This document shows positions 45,481 through 55,083 of a stretch of DNA of 64,000 nt, one piece after another (the first letter of the stretch is position 1; the number at the start of each line of letters is the position of its first letter). The notes beneath the pieces were generated by a model. It was not told the DNA's origin and did not search any database. It saw only the letters and a program-made list of their open reading frames with translations. Source of the DNA: Croceivirga radicis (lineage in GTDB: Bacteria; Bacteroidota; Bacteroidia; Flavobacteriales; Flavobacteriaceae); the NCBI RefSeq assembly GCF_002072105.2, contig NZ_MTBC01000013.1:1-64000 (forward strand). Direction: 5' to 3'. Position numbers and translations under genes: made by a program.

Positions 45481-48045
45481 ATGATACCAAATAAATTAAG
45501 ATACCTTCTTCTATTTTACACCTTTATTGTTTGTGTGGTACCAATAAACGCGCAAAAGGATACTATTTTTTACGATGCGCAGTGGAAGGTTATAAACAGC
45601 AAGGATAGCGCTAGCTTTTATAGACCACCTATTAAGAAAGTAGGTGATTTATTCCACATTCAGGATTACCATATTAGCGGTCAAGTGCAAATGGACGGCT
45701 ATTCTACATCAGATGTTAAAGATATTTGGACCGGCAAGGTAAGTTGGTATTATAAAGATGGTTCCCTACAGCAAGAAGCCAATTATAGTGATGGCTATTT
45801 AGAAGGGGAATTTATTTCCTTTTTGAACGGCGAAAAGCTAACGGCCCTATATAAAAAAAATAGATGGGTCTCTGGAAAAAGAAATATAGTTTATGCTTCT
45901 GGTAGAAAATACTACATGGAGAAAAAAGGAGATACCATAAAAGAAATTATTTATCAAGATAGCATTGATGGTATTAGGTTAGAGCGTGTTGGTACCGATG
46001 AAATCTACGAGATTTATGCCGTATATTATGGAAAAGGTGGTGCGTATATTGGTAAGAAAAACAAGCTGCAAAATGGTAAAATAGATGGGGTAGATGTTAT
46101 TTATAACTATGATCCAATGCGCGTGGTTAGTGTTTCCTATTATGATCAAGGAACGTATTTGGGTAAAACGGCATATTATCCAAATGGTAAACTACAAGCT
46201 CAATTTAAAAAGGAACCCGAGCTATCCACTATTTATTATAACCGTAATGGTGAACAAATAGGTGAAATTACCTATACTTTAGATCAATATGGTAGTAAAC
46301 CCTATAATGGAAAGGAATATTCTTTTGGTTATTATGGTGCAAAAGGAGCGGATGCCTACTGTATAAAATCTAGTAGAACATATGCTAACGGCAATATATC
46401 CGAAGACGAAACCTATTATGACGAATGTGGAGTCTTAAAAACCGTAAACAAATACAAAGACGGTAAAAAATACCTGCAAATAAGCTATTTAGAAAATGGC
46501 GATGAATTATCCCGTATGGAGTACGATAATTACAGACCCATGAACGGCACCCAAATAGTTAGGGATACTAAATCTACCTATAAAGATGGAAAATTAATTG
46601 TAGAGACCAATTATTTTCCAAACTCCAAAGTGGTAAAGTCCACAAAAACTCCGCTCAAGGAAGTTTATTTTGATTTTAATGGAGAGAAACTGGGAGAACT
46701 TTCTTTAAATGGAGATGAAACATATCCAAAACCAGTAGACGGATTGCGTTTTTCTTATCATTACAAGAAAAATACGGTGGAGCGCATAGAAGCGTATAAA
46801 GATGGTGTAATTGTAAAAGCCACCAACTGGAGAGAACAAACTATTGGTAACAATAAAATCGAAACATTTAAAGAGGTTAACGAATATGCCCCAAATGGAT
46901 ACGATAAAGTAAGAACCGTAAAATTTTATAGCAACGGTGAAAAACAAAGTGATATTACATACAAAGGTTATAAAGAACAAAACGGACTTTTTTACGACCA
47001 AGAGGGCAAGTTGATTGGAGAGTATGATTTTCTTACTAAAAATGGTAAGCGCTATGAATTTTTCTCTAATAGCGATGAAATAAAGGAGTTTGAAGAATCT
47101 AAAAACGGAAAACAACTTAAATTTAAACGTTACGATTATGGCCCGTATACTACTAGTGGAGCCATTAATCCTGTTTTAATGGAAGATATAGATGTAGCTT
47201 GTTGCGCTATGTTCTATAAAAGAGAAGGCGGATTAATTGCAAAAACCGAATTCAAAAATGGGATTCCTTGGGCTGGAGAATATTTTGATACCAAAACAAG
47301 AGAAAAATTTACCATAGAAAATGGAGTAAAATCTGGTTCATATCAAAAGCTAGATTATAACTTTCAAGTTCTAGAAGAAGGTAATTATGTGGCGGATAAA
47401 AAGGAAGGAACGTTCAAAAAATTTACCTATGCAGGTGCAATTATCTCTGAAGAAAACTACAAAGCAGGTGTTTTACATGGAGTTTCTACCTATTTTGATG
47501 AAAAAGGTGAGGTTGTTGGAAAGATGGAATATAAAGATGGGAATCCGTATGAAGGTACAAGAACATTAGATACGTCTTACAAAAAAGAAAAAAGAACACA
47601 AGTTTATAAGGCAGGGAGGCTAACCAAAGAAATCGCTGTATCTGATAATGGCCGTTTGGTAAAAACTTTTAAAGACGATGATACGGTACTTTGCGAATTG
47701 TTTTATTTAGATACAGCCAAAAAGAAACTAGTCTACAACCTATCTGGCGGTGTTATTAATGGTAAGGTAATCAGATATGACCAAGAAGGAAAAATACAGG
47801 CAACCGCAAATATTGAAAGAAGTACGTACAAATCTGGAGTACTATTTCTAAAACCACAATATTCAGACAATGGCGCTGCATACTACAAGGTTGGGAAAAA
47901 TGAAAAGGAAATTGAGATTACCATTTTTAATGAAAGGGATGAAAAGATTTTCTCGTCTATAGAACAGTTACAATTTAACAATGCTATTTTCTCACAAAAG
48001 TTAGAGGTCAATACCAATCAAGTGTATGAGTATAATTTATACTAG
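45481..48045 (+). CDS. Exported MORN-variant repeat protein
   Basis: An 854-aa protein with an N-terminal signal peptide (cleavage near PINAQ, about residue 25). The mature part is a long array of MORN-variant repeats of the YwqK type, with the pattern Y-x-(D/N)-G, for example YYKDGSLQQEANY, FLNGEKL, YYPNGKLQAQF, YANGNISEDETYYDE, FYSNGEKQSDITY and TYFDEKGEVVGKMEY. The repeats are about 22-30 residues and imperfect. MORN repeats bind partners or membranes in other organisms; YwqK-like proteins have been called antitoxins, without evidence here. Its last 20 bases overlap the lipoprotein gene. Paralogous two-component systems flank the pair. Confidence 0.8.
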   Translation: MIPNKLRYLLLFYTFIVCVVPINAQKDTIFYDAQWKVINSKDSASFYRPPIKKVGDLFHIQDYHISGQVQMDGYSTSDVKDIWTGKVSWYYKDGSLQQEANYSDGYLEGEFISFLNGEKLTALYKKNRWVSGKRNIVYASGRKYYMEKKGDTIKEIIYQDSIDGIRLERVGTDEIYEIYAVYYGKGGAYIGKKNKLQNGKIDGVDVIYNYDPMRVVSVSYYDQGTYLGKTAYYPNGKLQAQFKKEPELSTIYYNRNGEQIGEITYTLDQYGSKPYNGKEYSFGYYGAKGADAYCIKSSRTYANGNISEDETYYDECGVLKTVNKYKDGKKYLQISYLENGDELSRMEYDNYRPMNGTQIVRDTKSTYKDGKLIVETNYFPNSKVVKSTKTPLKEVYFDFNGEKLGELSLNGDETYPKPVDGLRFSYHYKKNTVERIEAYKDGVIVKATNWREQTIGNNKIETFKEVNEYAPNGYDKVRTVKFYSNGEKQSDITYKGYKEQNGLFYDQEGKLIGEYDFLTKNGKRYEFFSNSDEIKEFEESKNGKQLKFKRYDYGPYTTSGAINPVLMEDIDVACCAMFYKREGGLIAKTEFKNGIPWAGEYFDTKTREKFTIENGVKSGSYQKLDYNFQVLEEGNYVADKKEGTFKKFTYAGAIISEENYKAGVLHGVSTYFDEKGEVVGKMEYKDGNPYEGTRTLDTSYKKEKRTQVYKAGRLTKEIAVSDNGRLVKTFKDDDTVLCELFYLDTAKKKLVYNLSGGVINGKVIRYDQEGKIQATANIERSTYKSGVLFLKPQYSDNGAAYYKVGKNEKEIEITIFNERDEKIFSSIEQLQFNNAIFSQKLEVNTNQVYEYNLY

Positions 48046-48937
48046 GTCTCAGCAGGGAAAATTATTTTCTGGTTATTCGCTTTCTTTTTTGGTGGCAATC
48101 ACGTTTTTAATTGTAAACGGTTGTAAAGGAAGTAAGGAAGAACCACCTGTTGCTTATGAAAATGAAACTTCCATTGAAGAAAATGGTTTGCGGGTACGTA
48201 CTGTTTCTATTTTACCAAAAAGTCCGCAGCCAGGGCCAAATTCTTTTACCTACGGACAAACGGTGGTTACCAAATTTATGGCTGTACAGGGGTTTAGAGA
48301 AGATAAAGATGAGGTGCAACCTTCTTTAAGTATAACGGTAACTAATTTAGAAGGAGATACCTTGTTGTACGAACCTGAATTATTAAATGGGTTGTCCCAG
48401 CCAAAGGATACCGAACTGTCTGGAATTTTAACTTTGGCGCATCCTATGCGTTCTGGCCACAGGTATATGGCTACCTATGTATTGTCAGATTTAAAATCTA
48501 ATGCGAGCTTAATACATCAAATGCCATTTAAAATTGAACCAGATTCGCATTTTCAAGTAATGGAAAAGGGGCTTAAGGTAGGTGAGGTCTATTGTCTAAA
48601 CACAAAGAAGAATACAATTATCTCTGATGGTAAAATTCCTTTTGATGAACAAGTGTCTCTTAACCTACAATTTTTGGAAGGATATACAAAAAACAGTAAC
48701 GGTATTCGTTTAGGCATGTCCGTTATCGTTCAAGATGCCAAAGGAAAGCTAATTGTAAATGAAGAAGATGTTTTAAAAGGGCAAAGTTATTTCCAAATAC
48801 ATCCTCAAGAGATAATTTATAACTATTTACAAATTCCAAAAGGAAACATACATAATCCAGTAGATTGGAGAGTAAAGGTATGGGATAAAAATAGTGATGC
48901 CAGTTTAAAGGTGGTAGGTAACGTAAGTTTAAGATAA
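48026..48937 (+). CDS. Lipoprotein of unknown function
   Basis: A 303-aa protein with an unusually long N-region before the signal helix, ending in LIVNGC with Cys33 as the lipobox cysteine. The mature protein has immunoglobulin-like beta patterns (SITVTNLEGDTLL, LSLTFNLG-like strands) but no recognised domain. Its start lies 20 bases inside the MORN-like gene in another frame; no later ATG is available, so the overlap is real or the start is a non-ATG codon. The two products are probably localised together in the cell envelope. The stop is 11 bp from that of the convergent response regulator. Confidence 0.75.
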   Translation: MSIIYTRSQQGKLFSGYSLSFLVAITFLIVNGCKGSKEEPPVAYENETSIEENGLRVRTVSILPKSPQPGPNSFTYGQTVVTKFMAVQGFREDKDEVQPSLSITVTNLEGDTLLYEPELLNGLSQPKDTELSGILTLAHPMRSGHRYMATYVLSDLKSNASLIHQMPFKIEPDSHFQVMEKGLKVGEVYCLNTKKNTIISDGKIPFDEQVSLNLQFLEGYTKNSNGIRLGMSVIVQDAKGKLIVNEEDVLKGQSYFQIHPQEIIYNYLQIPKGNIHNPVDWRVKVWDKNSDASLKVVGNVSLR

Positions 48938-48948
48938 AATGCTAAGGG

Positions 48949-49371
48949 TTATTTAACGGTATTTTCTATTTGCCTTACCATTGCGGCTAATTTACTTTCC
49001 TCAATAGGTTTTATAAGGTACTCTTTTATGTTTTCAATTTTATTGGCCTTAACTATATCTTTTGGGTCTAAGGAGGAAGAACTCATATAAATTGTGGCCG
49101 TTTTTTTTAGTTGTGGTAAAAGTATTTCATATTGCTCCATAAACTGAAACCCATCCAATACCGGCATGTCTATATCTAGCAATACCAGGTCTGGTATCTT
49201 TTCTGGTTCTTGCGCATGGCTACTTAGATAGTCAATGGCTTCTTCTCCATCATTAAAAATATAAATCTCTTTAAAACAAGCCATTTTGGTTAAAATAGCT
49301 TTCATGGTGAACTGATAAATGGTGTCATCATCAATTATACATGCTATAAGACCTTTACGCATCAGTACCAT
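48949..49371 (-). CDS. Single-domain response regulator (system 2)
   Basis: A 140-aa receiver-only protein, paralogous along its full length to the regulator at 42222-42644: same length, same CIIDDD, phospho-Asp66 in LLDIDMP, SSSS switch and IKPI lysine. No DNA-binding domain. It overlaps the end of histidine kinase 2 by 17 nt, exactly as in system 1. Confidence 0.92.
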   Translation of the reverse strand: MVLMRKGLIACIIDDDTIYQFTMKAILTKMACFKEIYIFNDGEEAIDYLSSHAQEPEKIPDLVLLDIDMPVLDGFQFMEQYEILLPQLKKTATIYMSSSSLDPKDIVKANKIENIKEYLIKPIEESKLAAMVRQIENTVK

Positions 49372-52300
49372 TGTTTAAATTGATTATAAATGTGGTTCCT
49401 TTGTCCACTTCACTTACCACGTCTATTGTGCCTCCCATAGCCTCAATTTGGGCTTTAGTCATAAACAGTCCTATACCGCGAGCTTCTGGATTTCTATGAA
49501 ATACTTTGTGTAATCCAAAAACCTTGTGGCCATGTTTCTTTAAATCAATGCCTAGGCCATTATCCGTAAATTGTAAGTGCACTTTGTTTTCCTTGATATA
49601 ACTTTTTATGGTAACCTTGGGTTTTCTTGAAGGACAGCTGTATTTAATACTGTTGCTAATAAGATTTAAGAAAATACTTTCTAAGTAAATTTTATGATAA
49701 CAAACAACCTGCTTAGCCGAGAAATCCGATACTATTTCAACATCCTTTTCTTTGATTTGAGCGGCCAAGAGTTCAGTAGTTTTACGCAAAACAACATCTA
49801 ATTCCAGTTGCTCTTTCTCTGGATTTGTTTCGTTCTTAATCATTAAACTTTCTATAAGTGTGTTTAATGTTTCATTTAGATGATGGGAAACCGTTTCCAG
49901 TTTTTCAAAAATAAGGTCTTTGCTCTCCTGATCTGGCGTTTCCTTATAAAAATTAATTAACGTTTTTAAGTTGTTTACTGGAGACCGAAGGTTGTGAGAG
50001 GTAATATGGGTGAAATCTTCTAATTGCCTATTCTGGATTCGGAGTTTCTCAGAACTTTCTTTTAGTTCAGCATTTGCTAAAAGTAGTTCTTCCTCTTGTT
50101 GTTTTATTATGGTTATATCTTTAAGGGTTATAATGGCCAATGTTTGGTTATTTACCTTAAAGGGACCAAGAGTCACGGTGGCCGGAATGCGACGTCCATC
50201 TTTATGTACTAAATGCAAGTCGTCAAAATCGGTTAAGGTTAAGTTCTTTGGGTTTTTAAAGAACGCTTCATAATAGGCTACACTTTTTTTACGATATCCT
50301 TTTGCAACCAAGTTTACTACTATAAATTCTTTTAATTCTTGCGCTGTGTAACCAAAGAATTGTTCTGCCTGCTTGTTTACCAGTTGTATTTCACCATCTT
50401 CATTTGCAATAAGTATTGCGTCTGGGGTTGCGGCAAACAAATCTCTAAATCTAATTTCGGCTTCGTGTTCCGTACTAATATCTTTAACCGTTCCGAGAAC
50501 CTCGGTAATTTCGTTTTTGGCATCCAAGATTACTTCTCCTTTGGCTTCAATAATTTTAATTTGGCCTTCTGGAGTCTTGATCTTGTAGGTGTGTTTTGGG
50601 AACCTTTTACTTTTGAAAATTTCTTGGTAGGCATCCAAAAGAATTTTATGGTCTTCTGGCAGTACATATTCCATTACATCCTCAAACGTCATTTTTTTGC
50701 CAATGGGCGCTCCAAATATCCTATAATGGTTATCGGACCATTCACCTTCGTTATTTTCATTGGGTTTTAAACGCCAATGCCCTAGGTTATTTAGTTGTTC
50801 TGCAGTATTTAAAAGGTGGTTGTTTCTAATTAGTTGCTGGGTCTTCTCTTCTTGTTCGGTTACATCTTGTAGCGTTCCAATAACTTCTATAAGTTCATTC
50901 TTTTCATTGTATTGCCCAACAGCTACCAAATGTATGTTTTTTACGGAGCCATTTTGTAATTGTATCCTATGGAATACATCATGGTGTTTTTTGCCTGCAT
51001 AAGCTGCCTCAACTTGCTGCTGAACATAATCTCTATCCCCTTCGTGTATGTAGTTGTAGTAGGTTTCAAAAGTAATTGGAGCGCCTTTTTCATGTTCAAA
51101 AATTTCATAAAGGTTATCAGACCATATAATCTCATGGGTAACCGTATTCCATTGATAATAACCAATTTTAGCTAGTTTTTCTGCAATGTTTAGATGGTTG
51201 TTCTTTCTAATTAATTCCTGTTGTTGGCCTACTTGTTCAGTAATATCTTGGCAGGTGCCAAGCATTTCAATCACCTTACCCTCTTTGTTGTGTATTACCT
51301 TACCAACAGACTTTATGGTTTTAATTGCTCCGTTTCTTAACTGAATACGGTAAATCTGATTATCAAAAATGCCGGTTTCAAACGCTTTTCTTATTTTATC
51401 AGAAACATATTTCTTGTCATCTTGGTAAACATAACCAATGTAAGTATCGTAACTTATGGTGGCATCTTTTTCGTGTCCGTATATTTTGTATAAATTTTTG
51501 GACCATGTAACTGAATTAGTTTCTGGAAACCAACTCCAATGGCCCACTATGGCCATTTCTTCTGCCAAATTTAACTGATGGTTTTTTTGGATTAAGAGCT
51601 GCTCTTTTTTTTCTTGTTCGGTAATATCTTGGCAGGTGCCAATCATTTCAACCACCCGGTTATTTTCTATCACCTTTACTTCGCCAACCGTTTTTATGGT
51701 TTTGGTTTTGCCATTTGGTAATTGAATTTGATAGACTATATCGTTGAAAATCTTTGTTTTAATAGCTGTTTCAATATTCTTGGCTACTTTTTCTTTATCC
51801 GTATCAACAATGAAGCTTGTAAATTTATCTAAGGTTATTACGGTATTTTTTTCTACTTCATAGATGTCATAAAGATTGTCTGACCATAAAGCGATGTCTT
51901 CTTCCAAATTCCAGGTCCAGTGGCCTATACTTGCCATTTTTTCAGCTTTTCTAAGCTGATAGTTTTTTTGTTTAAGTTGTTTTTCCTTCTGTATTTGTTC
52001 CGTAATATCCTGGGCTGTTCCGATAATTTCAACAATGGTGTTGTTGGAATCTATAGTGGTTTGCCCTTGCAGTTCAATATGTTTGATTACACCAGTTTCT
52101 AGAACAATCCTATAACTGAATTTATCAAATACACCTGTATTTAAAATGTTGTTGGTACAATGCTCTACATGTGCTAAATCTTCTGGATGTACTTTGGCAA
52201 TGGCATCGTTGAACTTTAGGGGCGTGCCTGGGGCAACCTCAAAAATAGAATATAGGTTCTTAGACCAGGTAACTTCATCTGTAGGTAAAGTCCACTTCCA

Positions 52301-52750
52301 ATAACCAATAGCCACTGTTTTCTCTGCAAATCGTAACTGTTGATTTTGAATTTGCAGGTCTTTTTCTAACCCCTTTCTTTCCGTTATATCTTGGGCAATG
52401 CCATAAATTTTATTCGGATTTCTATCTTTATAATCTACTTCTGCAATACACCAAATATGTTTTGTATTGCCTTTTAGGGTTCGTATTTCAACGTCTACAT
52501 TAATCATTTCTCCCGAAGTTAGGGCTCCATTAAAGGCATTGCGTATAATTGCCTTGCTTCTAGCGTCTTGAAATAACGAAAATGTGTTTTCACGGTTGGG
52601 AATAAACCCTTGGTCTGCTTCTACTATCTCATGTACACCATTACTCCAAGAAAGTAGGTCTTTTGCAATATCATATTCAAATATGCCAATTTTGGCAATT
52701 TTGCCAGCCTTATTGAATTTATCGGTCTGAATTTGAGGTGAATTAAACAT
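49355..52750 (-). CDS. Soluble multi-PAS sensor histidine kinase (system 2)
   Basis: An 1131-aa kinase with no membrane segments. Six PAS_3-like modules in tandem carry signatures such as GYWKWT, GHWTWN, GHWSWF, GYYQWN and GHWRLK, then a seventh PAS (FRDLFAATPDAILIANEDG). The kinase core has phospho-His919 in HITSHNLRSP and an intact HATPase domain with NSIKY, DNGLGID and GIGLFMTKA. It is paralogous to kinase 1 but has two extra PAS units. The PAS units resemble one another more than most PAS domains do, suggesting duplication within the gene. It shares the 17-nt overlap with its response regulator. The 204 bp upstream of it hold only the dcp terminator. Confidence 0.92.
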   Translation of the reverse strand: MFNSPQIQTDKFNKAGKIAKIGIFEYDIAKDLLSWSNGVHEIVEADQGFIPNRENTFSLFQDARSKAIIRNAFNGALTSGEMINVDVEIRTLKGNTKHIWCIAEVDYKDRNPNKIYGIAQDITERKGLEKDLQIQNQQLRFAEKTVAIGYWKWTLPTDEVTWSKNLYSIFEVAPGTPLKFNDAIAKVHPEDLAHVEHCTNNILNTGVFDKFSYRIVLETGVIKHIELQGQTTIDSNNTIVEIIGTAQDITEQIQKEKQLKQKNYQLRKAEKMASIGHWTWNLEEDIALWSDNLYDIYEVEKNTVITLDKFTSFIVDTDKEKVAKNIETAIKTKIFNDIVYQIQLPNGKTKTIKTVGEVKVIENNRVVEMIGTCQDITEQEKKEQLLIQKNHQLNLAEEMAIVGHWSWFPETNSVTWSKNLYKIYGHEKDATISYDTYIGYVYQDDKKYVSDKIRKAFETGIFDNQIYRIQLRNGAIKTIKSVGKVIHNKEGKVIEMLGTCQDITEQVGQQQELIRKNNHLNIAEKLAKIGYYQWNTVTHEIIWSDNLYEIFEHEKGAPITFETYYNYIHEGDRDYVQQQVEAAYAGKKHHDVFHRIQLQNGSVKNIHLVAVGQYNEKNELIEVIGTLQDVTEQEEKTQQLIRNNHLLNTAEQLNNLGHWRLKPNENNEGEWSDNHYRIFGAPIGKKMTFEDVMEYVLPEDHKILLDAYQEIFKSKRFPKHTYKIKTPEGQIKIIEAKGEVILDAKNEITEVLGTVKDISTEHEAEIRFRDLFAATPDAILIANEDGEIQLVNKQAEQFFGYTAQELKEFIVVNLVAKGYRKKSVAYYEAFFKNPKNLTLTDFDDLHLVHKDGRRIPATVTLGPFKVNNQTLAIITLKDITIIKQQEEELLLANAELKESSEKLRIQNRQLEDFTHITSHNLRSPVNNLKTLINFYKETPDQESKDLIFEKLETVSHHLNETLNTLIESLMIKNETNPEKEQLELDVVLRKTTELLAAQIKEKDVEIVSDFSAKQVVCYHKIYLESIFLNLISNSIKYSCPSRKPKVTIKSYIKENKVHLQFTDNGLGIDLKKHGHKVFGLHKVFHRNPEARGIGLFMTKAQIEAMGGTIDVVSEVDKGTTFIINLNNGTDA

Positions 52751-52909
52751 GTAATAATAAACGGCTAATTGTGCTATAAATTATTTTTTTAGGTAGAAGG
52801 AGTCTTATATAAATGTAAGGTATTATCTATTAAATTACTACAAGTACCTCTGCTGAAATGCAAATACTATGGAAACTTACTAGTAGTTTTAGGCAGTGTT
52901 ATTTTGAAA

Positions 52910-52944
52910 ATAGACTCCCTAACCGTATTTGAAAGGGAGTCTAT
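52910..52944 (-). terminator. Terminator of the M3 peptidase gene
   Basis: The perfect 11-bp stem ATAGACTCCCT (52910-52920) pairs with 52934-52944 around a 13-base loop, 10 bp past the stop. The T run is short (TTTTC). Confidence 0.65.
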
Positions 52945-52954
52945 TAGATGTGTT

Positions 52955-54982
52955 TTATGCAGATTTTAGTAAACCGGCACGTTCTAAAAGTGCCTCAATC
53001 TTAGGTTCGGCACCTCTAAATTTCTTGTACAAATCCATAGGGTTTGCTGTACCTCCTTTAGATAGTACGTAATCTTTAAATTTTGTGGCTACCTCTTTGT
53101 TAAAAATGCCTTTTTCCTTGAAATAGGCAAAAGCATCCGCATCTAAGACTTCTGCCCATTTGTAGCTGTAATAACCAGAGGCATAACCTCCCTGAAATAT
53201 ATGGGAGAAAGAAGTACTCATACAGGTTTCAGGTGTTTCAGGATATAATTGGGTGCCTGCAAAAGCTTTGCTTTCAAAACTTTTTACATTGGTAATCTCT
53301 GTTGGGTCTTGGCCGTGCCAAGCCATGTCCAATAAACCAAAACTTAATTGGCGTACGGTTTGCATCCCTTCTTGAAAGGTGGCGGAATCTTTTATTTTTT
53401 GTACCAATTCCATAGGAATTAGTTCTCCTGTTTCATAATGATGGGCAAACAATTCTAGCGCTTCTTTCTCATAACACCAATTCTCGAGAACCTGACTTGG
53501 CAACTCTACAAAATCCCAATATACAGAAGTTCCAGAAAGGCTAGGGTAGGTGGTGTCTGCCAGCATACCGTGTAAACCATGACCAAATTCATGAAATAAG
53601 GTAGTAACCTCATTAAACGTTAATAAAGACGGTTTGCTAGCTGTAGAGGGAGTAAAATTACAAACATTACTTACATGTGGCCGCACATTTTTTCCATCTT
53701 TTCTAAATTGAGATTTAAAAGAGGTCATCCAAGCGCCACCACGTTTGCCTGGTCTAGGATGAAAATCGGCATAAAAAAGAGATAAGAAACCACCACTGGC
53801 ATCGTAAACTTCAAAAGTTTTTACATCTTCATGGTACTTATCTATGTTGGTTACTTCCTTAAACGAAAGTCCAAATAGTTTTTCGGCAACCTTAAAGACA
53901 CCATCAATAACATTTTCTAACTTAAAATAGGGTTTAAGCGTTTCATCATCCAAATCAAAAAGCTTCTGCTTTAGCTTTTCACTATAAAAAGCACTGTCCC
54001 ACTTTTGTAGCTGGTCTATACCATCTGTTTCTTTGGCAAAATCTTGTAATTGCTTAAACTCAGCTTCGGCAGCAGGCTTAGCTTTGCTCAATAGTTCTTG
54101 TAGAAAATTATTTACTTTTTCCGGGGTTTCTGCCATACGCTCTTCCAGCACATAGTGTGCGTGGGTAGCATAGCCTAACAATTGGGCACGCTCAAAACGT
54201 AGTTTGACTATCTTTAAAACATTTTTCTGGTTGTCTAGTTCATCCCCATGAAACCCTTTGCTGCCAAAGGCCAAGGATAGTTTTTTGCGCAATTCCCTGT
54301 TTTCTGCATATTTCATAAAAGGAATGTAACTTGGGTAATCTAGGGTAATTAACCAACCATCTAATTCTTTTGTTTTTGCCAATTGCGCGGCCGCCTCTTT
54401 GGCGCCTTCAGGCAAGCCAGCTAAATCAGACTCATCCGTTAGATGCATTTGAAATTTGTTGGTTTCTGCCAATACATTTTCACCAAAGGTGAGTTTTAAT
54501 TTTGCCAGTTCCGCATCAATTTCTCGCAACCGCTCTTTTTTGTCTTCCGGTAAGTTGGCGCCGTTTCTGCTAAATGCTTTGTAGCGCTTGTCTAGTAATT
54601 GTTGTTGCTCGCCATTAAGGTCTAAACTGTCTTTTTGTTCATAAACCGTTTTAACCCTTTTAAATAAGCCTTCGTTTAAGGTAATATCGTTCTGAAAAGC
54701 TGATAATAATGGAGAAACTTCTTGAGCTATTTTTTGAATGTGCTCATTGGTCTCTGCTGAATTTAGGTTAAAGAAAACGCTGGTAACCCGATCTAATTGA
54801 TAGCCCGCATAGTCCAACGCCGCGATGGTATTCTCAAAGGTTGGGGCTTCTTTATTGTTGGCAATTGCCTCAATTTCTGCTTTTGCCAAGGAGATACTTT
54901 CTTCTATTGCAGGTTTAAAATGCTCGTTTTTTATCTGGGAAAACGGAGCCATATCAAACGGTTCTAACAAAGGATTTTTCAT
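52955..54982 (-). CDS. M3 family oligopeptidase (Dcp/oligopeptidase A type)
   Basis: A 675-aa zinc peptidase. The zinc motif is HEFGH at residues 464-468 in TTLFHEFGHGLHGML, with the downstream Glu in the WDFVELPSQ region. The length and N-terminus (NPLLEPFDMAPFSQIK) match peptidyl-dipeptidase Dcp and oligopeptidase A. It has no signal peptide, so it acts in the cytoplasm. The reading frame extends upstream only via a TTG, hence the ATG at 54982. Just upstream is an 8-copy heptanucleotide repeat that separates it from purE. Confidence 0.92.
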   Translation of the reverse strand: MKNPLLEPFDMAPFSQIKNEHFKPAIEESISLAKAEIEAIANNKEAPTFENTIAALDYAGYQLDRVTSVFFNLNSAETNEHIQKIAQEVSPLLSAFQNDITLNEGLFKRVKTVYEQKDSLDLNGEQQQLLDKRYKAFSRNGANLPEDKKERLREIDAELAKLKLTFGENVLAETNKFQMHLTDESDLAGLPEGAKEAAAQLAKTKELDGWLITLDYPSYIPFMKYAENRELRKKLSLAFGSKGFHGDELDNQKNVLKIVKLRFERAQLLGYATHAHYVLEERMAETPEKVNNFLQELLSKAKPAAEAEFKQLQDFAKETDGIDQLQKWDSAFYSEKLKQKLFDLDDETLKPYFKLENVIDGVFKVAEKLFGLSFKEVTNIDKYHEDVKTFEVYDASGGFLSLFYADFHPRPGKRGGAWMTSFKSQFRKDGKNVRPHVSNVCNFTPSTASKPSLLTFNEVTTLFHEFGHGLHGMLADTTYPSLSGTSVYWDFVELPSQVLENWCYEKEALELFAHHYETGELIPMELVQKIKDSATFQEGMQTVRQLSFGLLDMAWHGQDPTEITNVKSFESKAFAGTQLYPETPETCMSTSFSHIFQGGYASGYYSYKWAEVLDADAFAYFKEKGIFNKEVATKFKDYVLSKGGTANPMDLYKKFRGAEPKIEALLERAGLLKSA

Positions 54983-55020
54983 TGTTTTCTTTTTCAAATT
55001 TTAATTTCTTCAGTTTCTTA

Positions 55021-55080
55021 CCATCAACCATCAACCATCAACCATCAACCATCAACCATCAACCATCAACCATCAACCAA
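55021..55080. repeat. Perfect heptanucleotide tandem repeat (CCATCAA)8
   Basis: Eight exact copies of CCATCAA (55021-55076) and a partial ninth (CCAA) fill the gap between the purE stop and the M3 peptidase start, ending 38 bp upstream of that ATG. On the minus strand it reads TTGATGG. Perfect identity of all copies suggests slippage-prone DNA. A length change would alter the distance between purE and the peptidase gene, not a reading frame. Confidence 0.95.
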
Positions 55081-55083
55081 TAA

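Noticed and set aside
45481-48045. Toxin-antitoxin assignment of the MORN-like protein
   Set aside because: The YwqK-type label is only a repeat similarity; no toxin gene is adjacent and the protein is exported.
54998-55083. CRISPR array
   Set aside because: The repeats are contiguous heptanucleotides without spacers and no cas genes are present.
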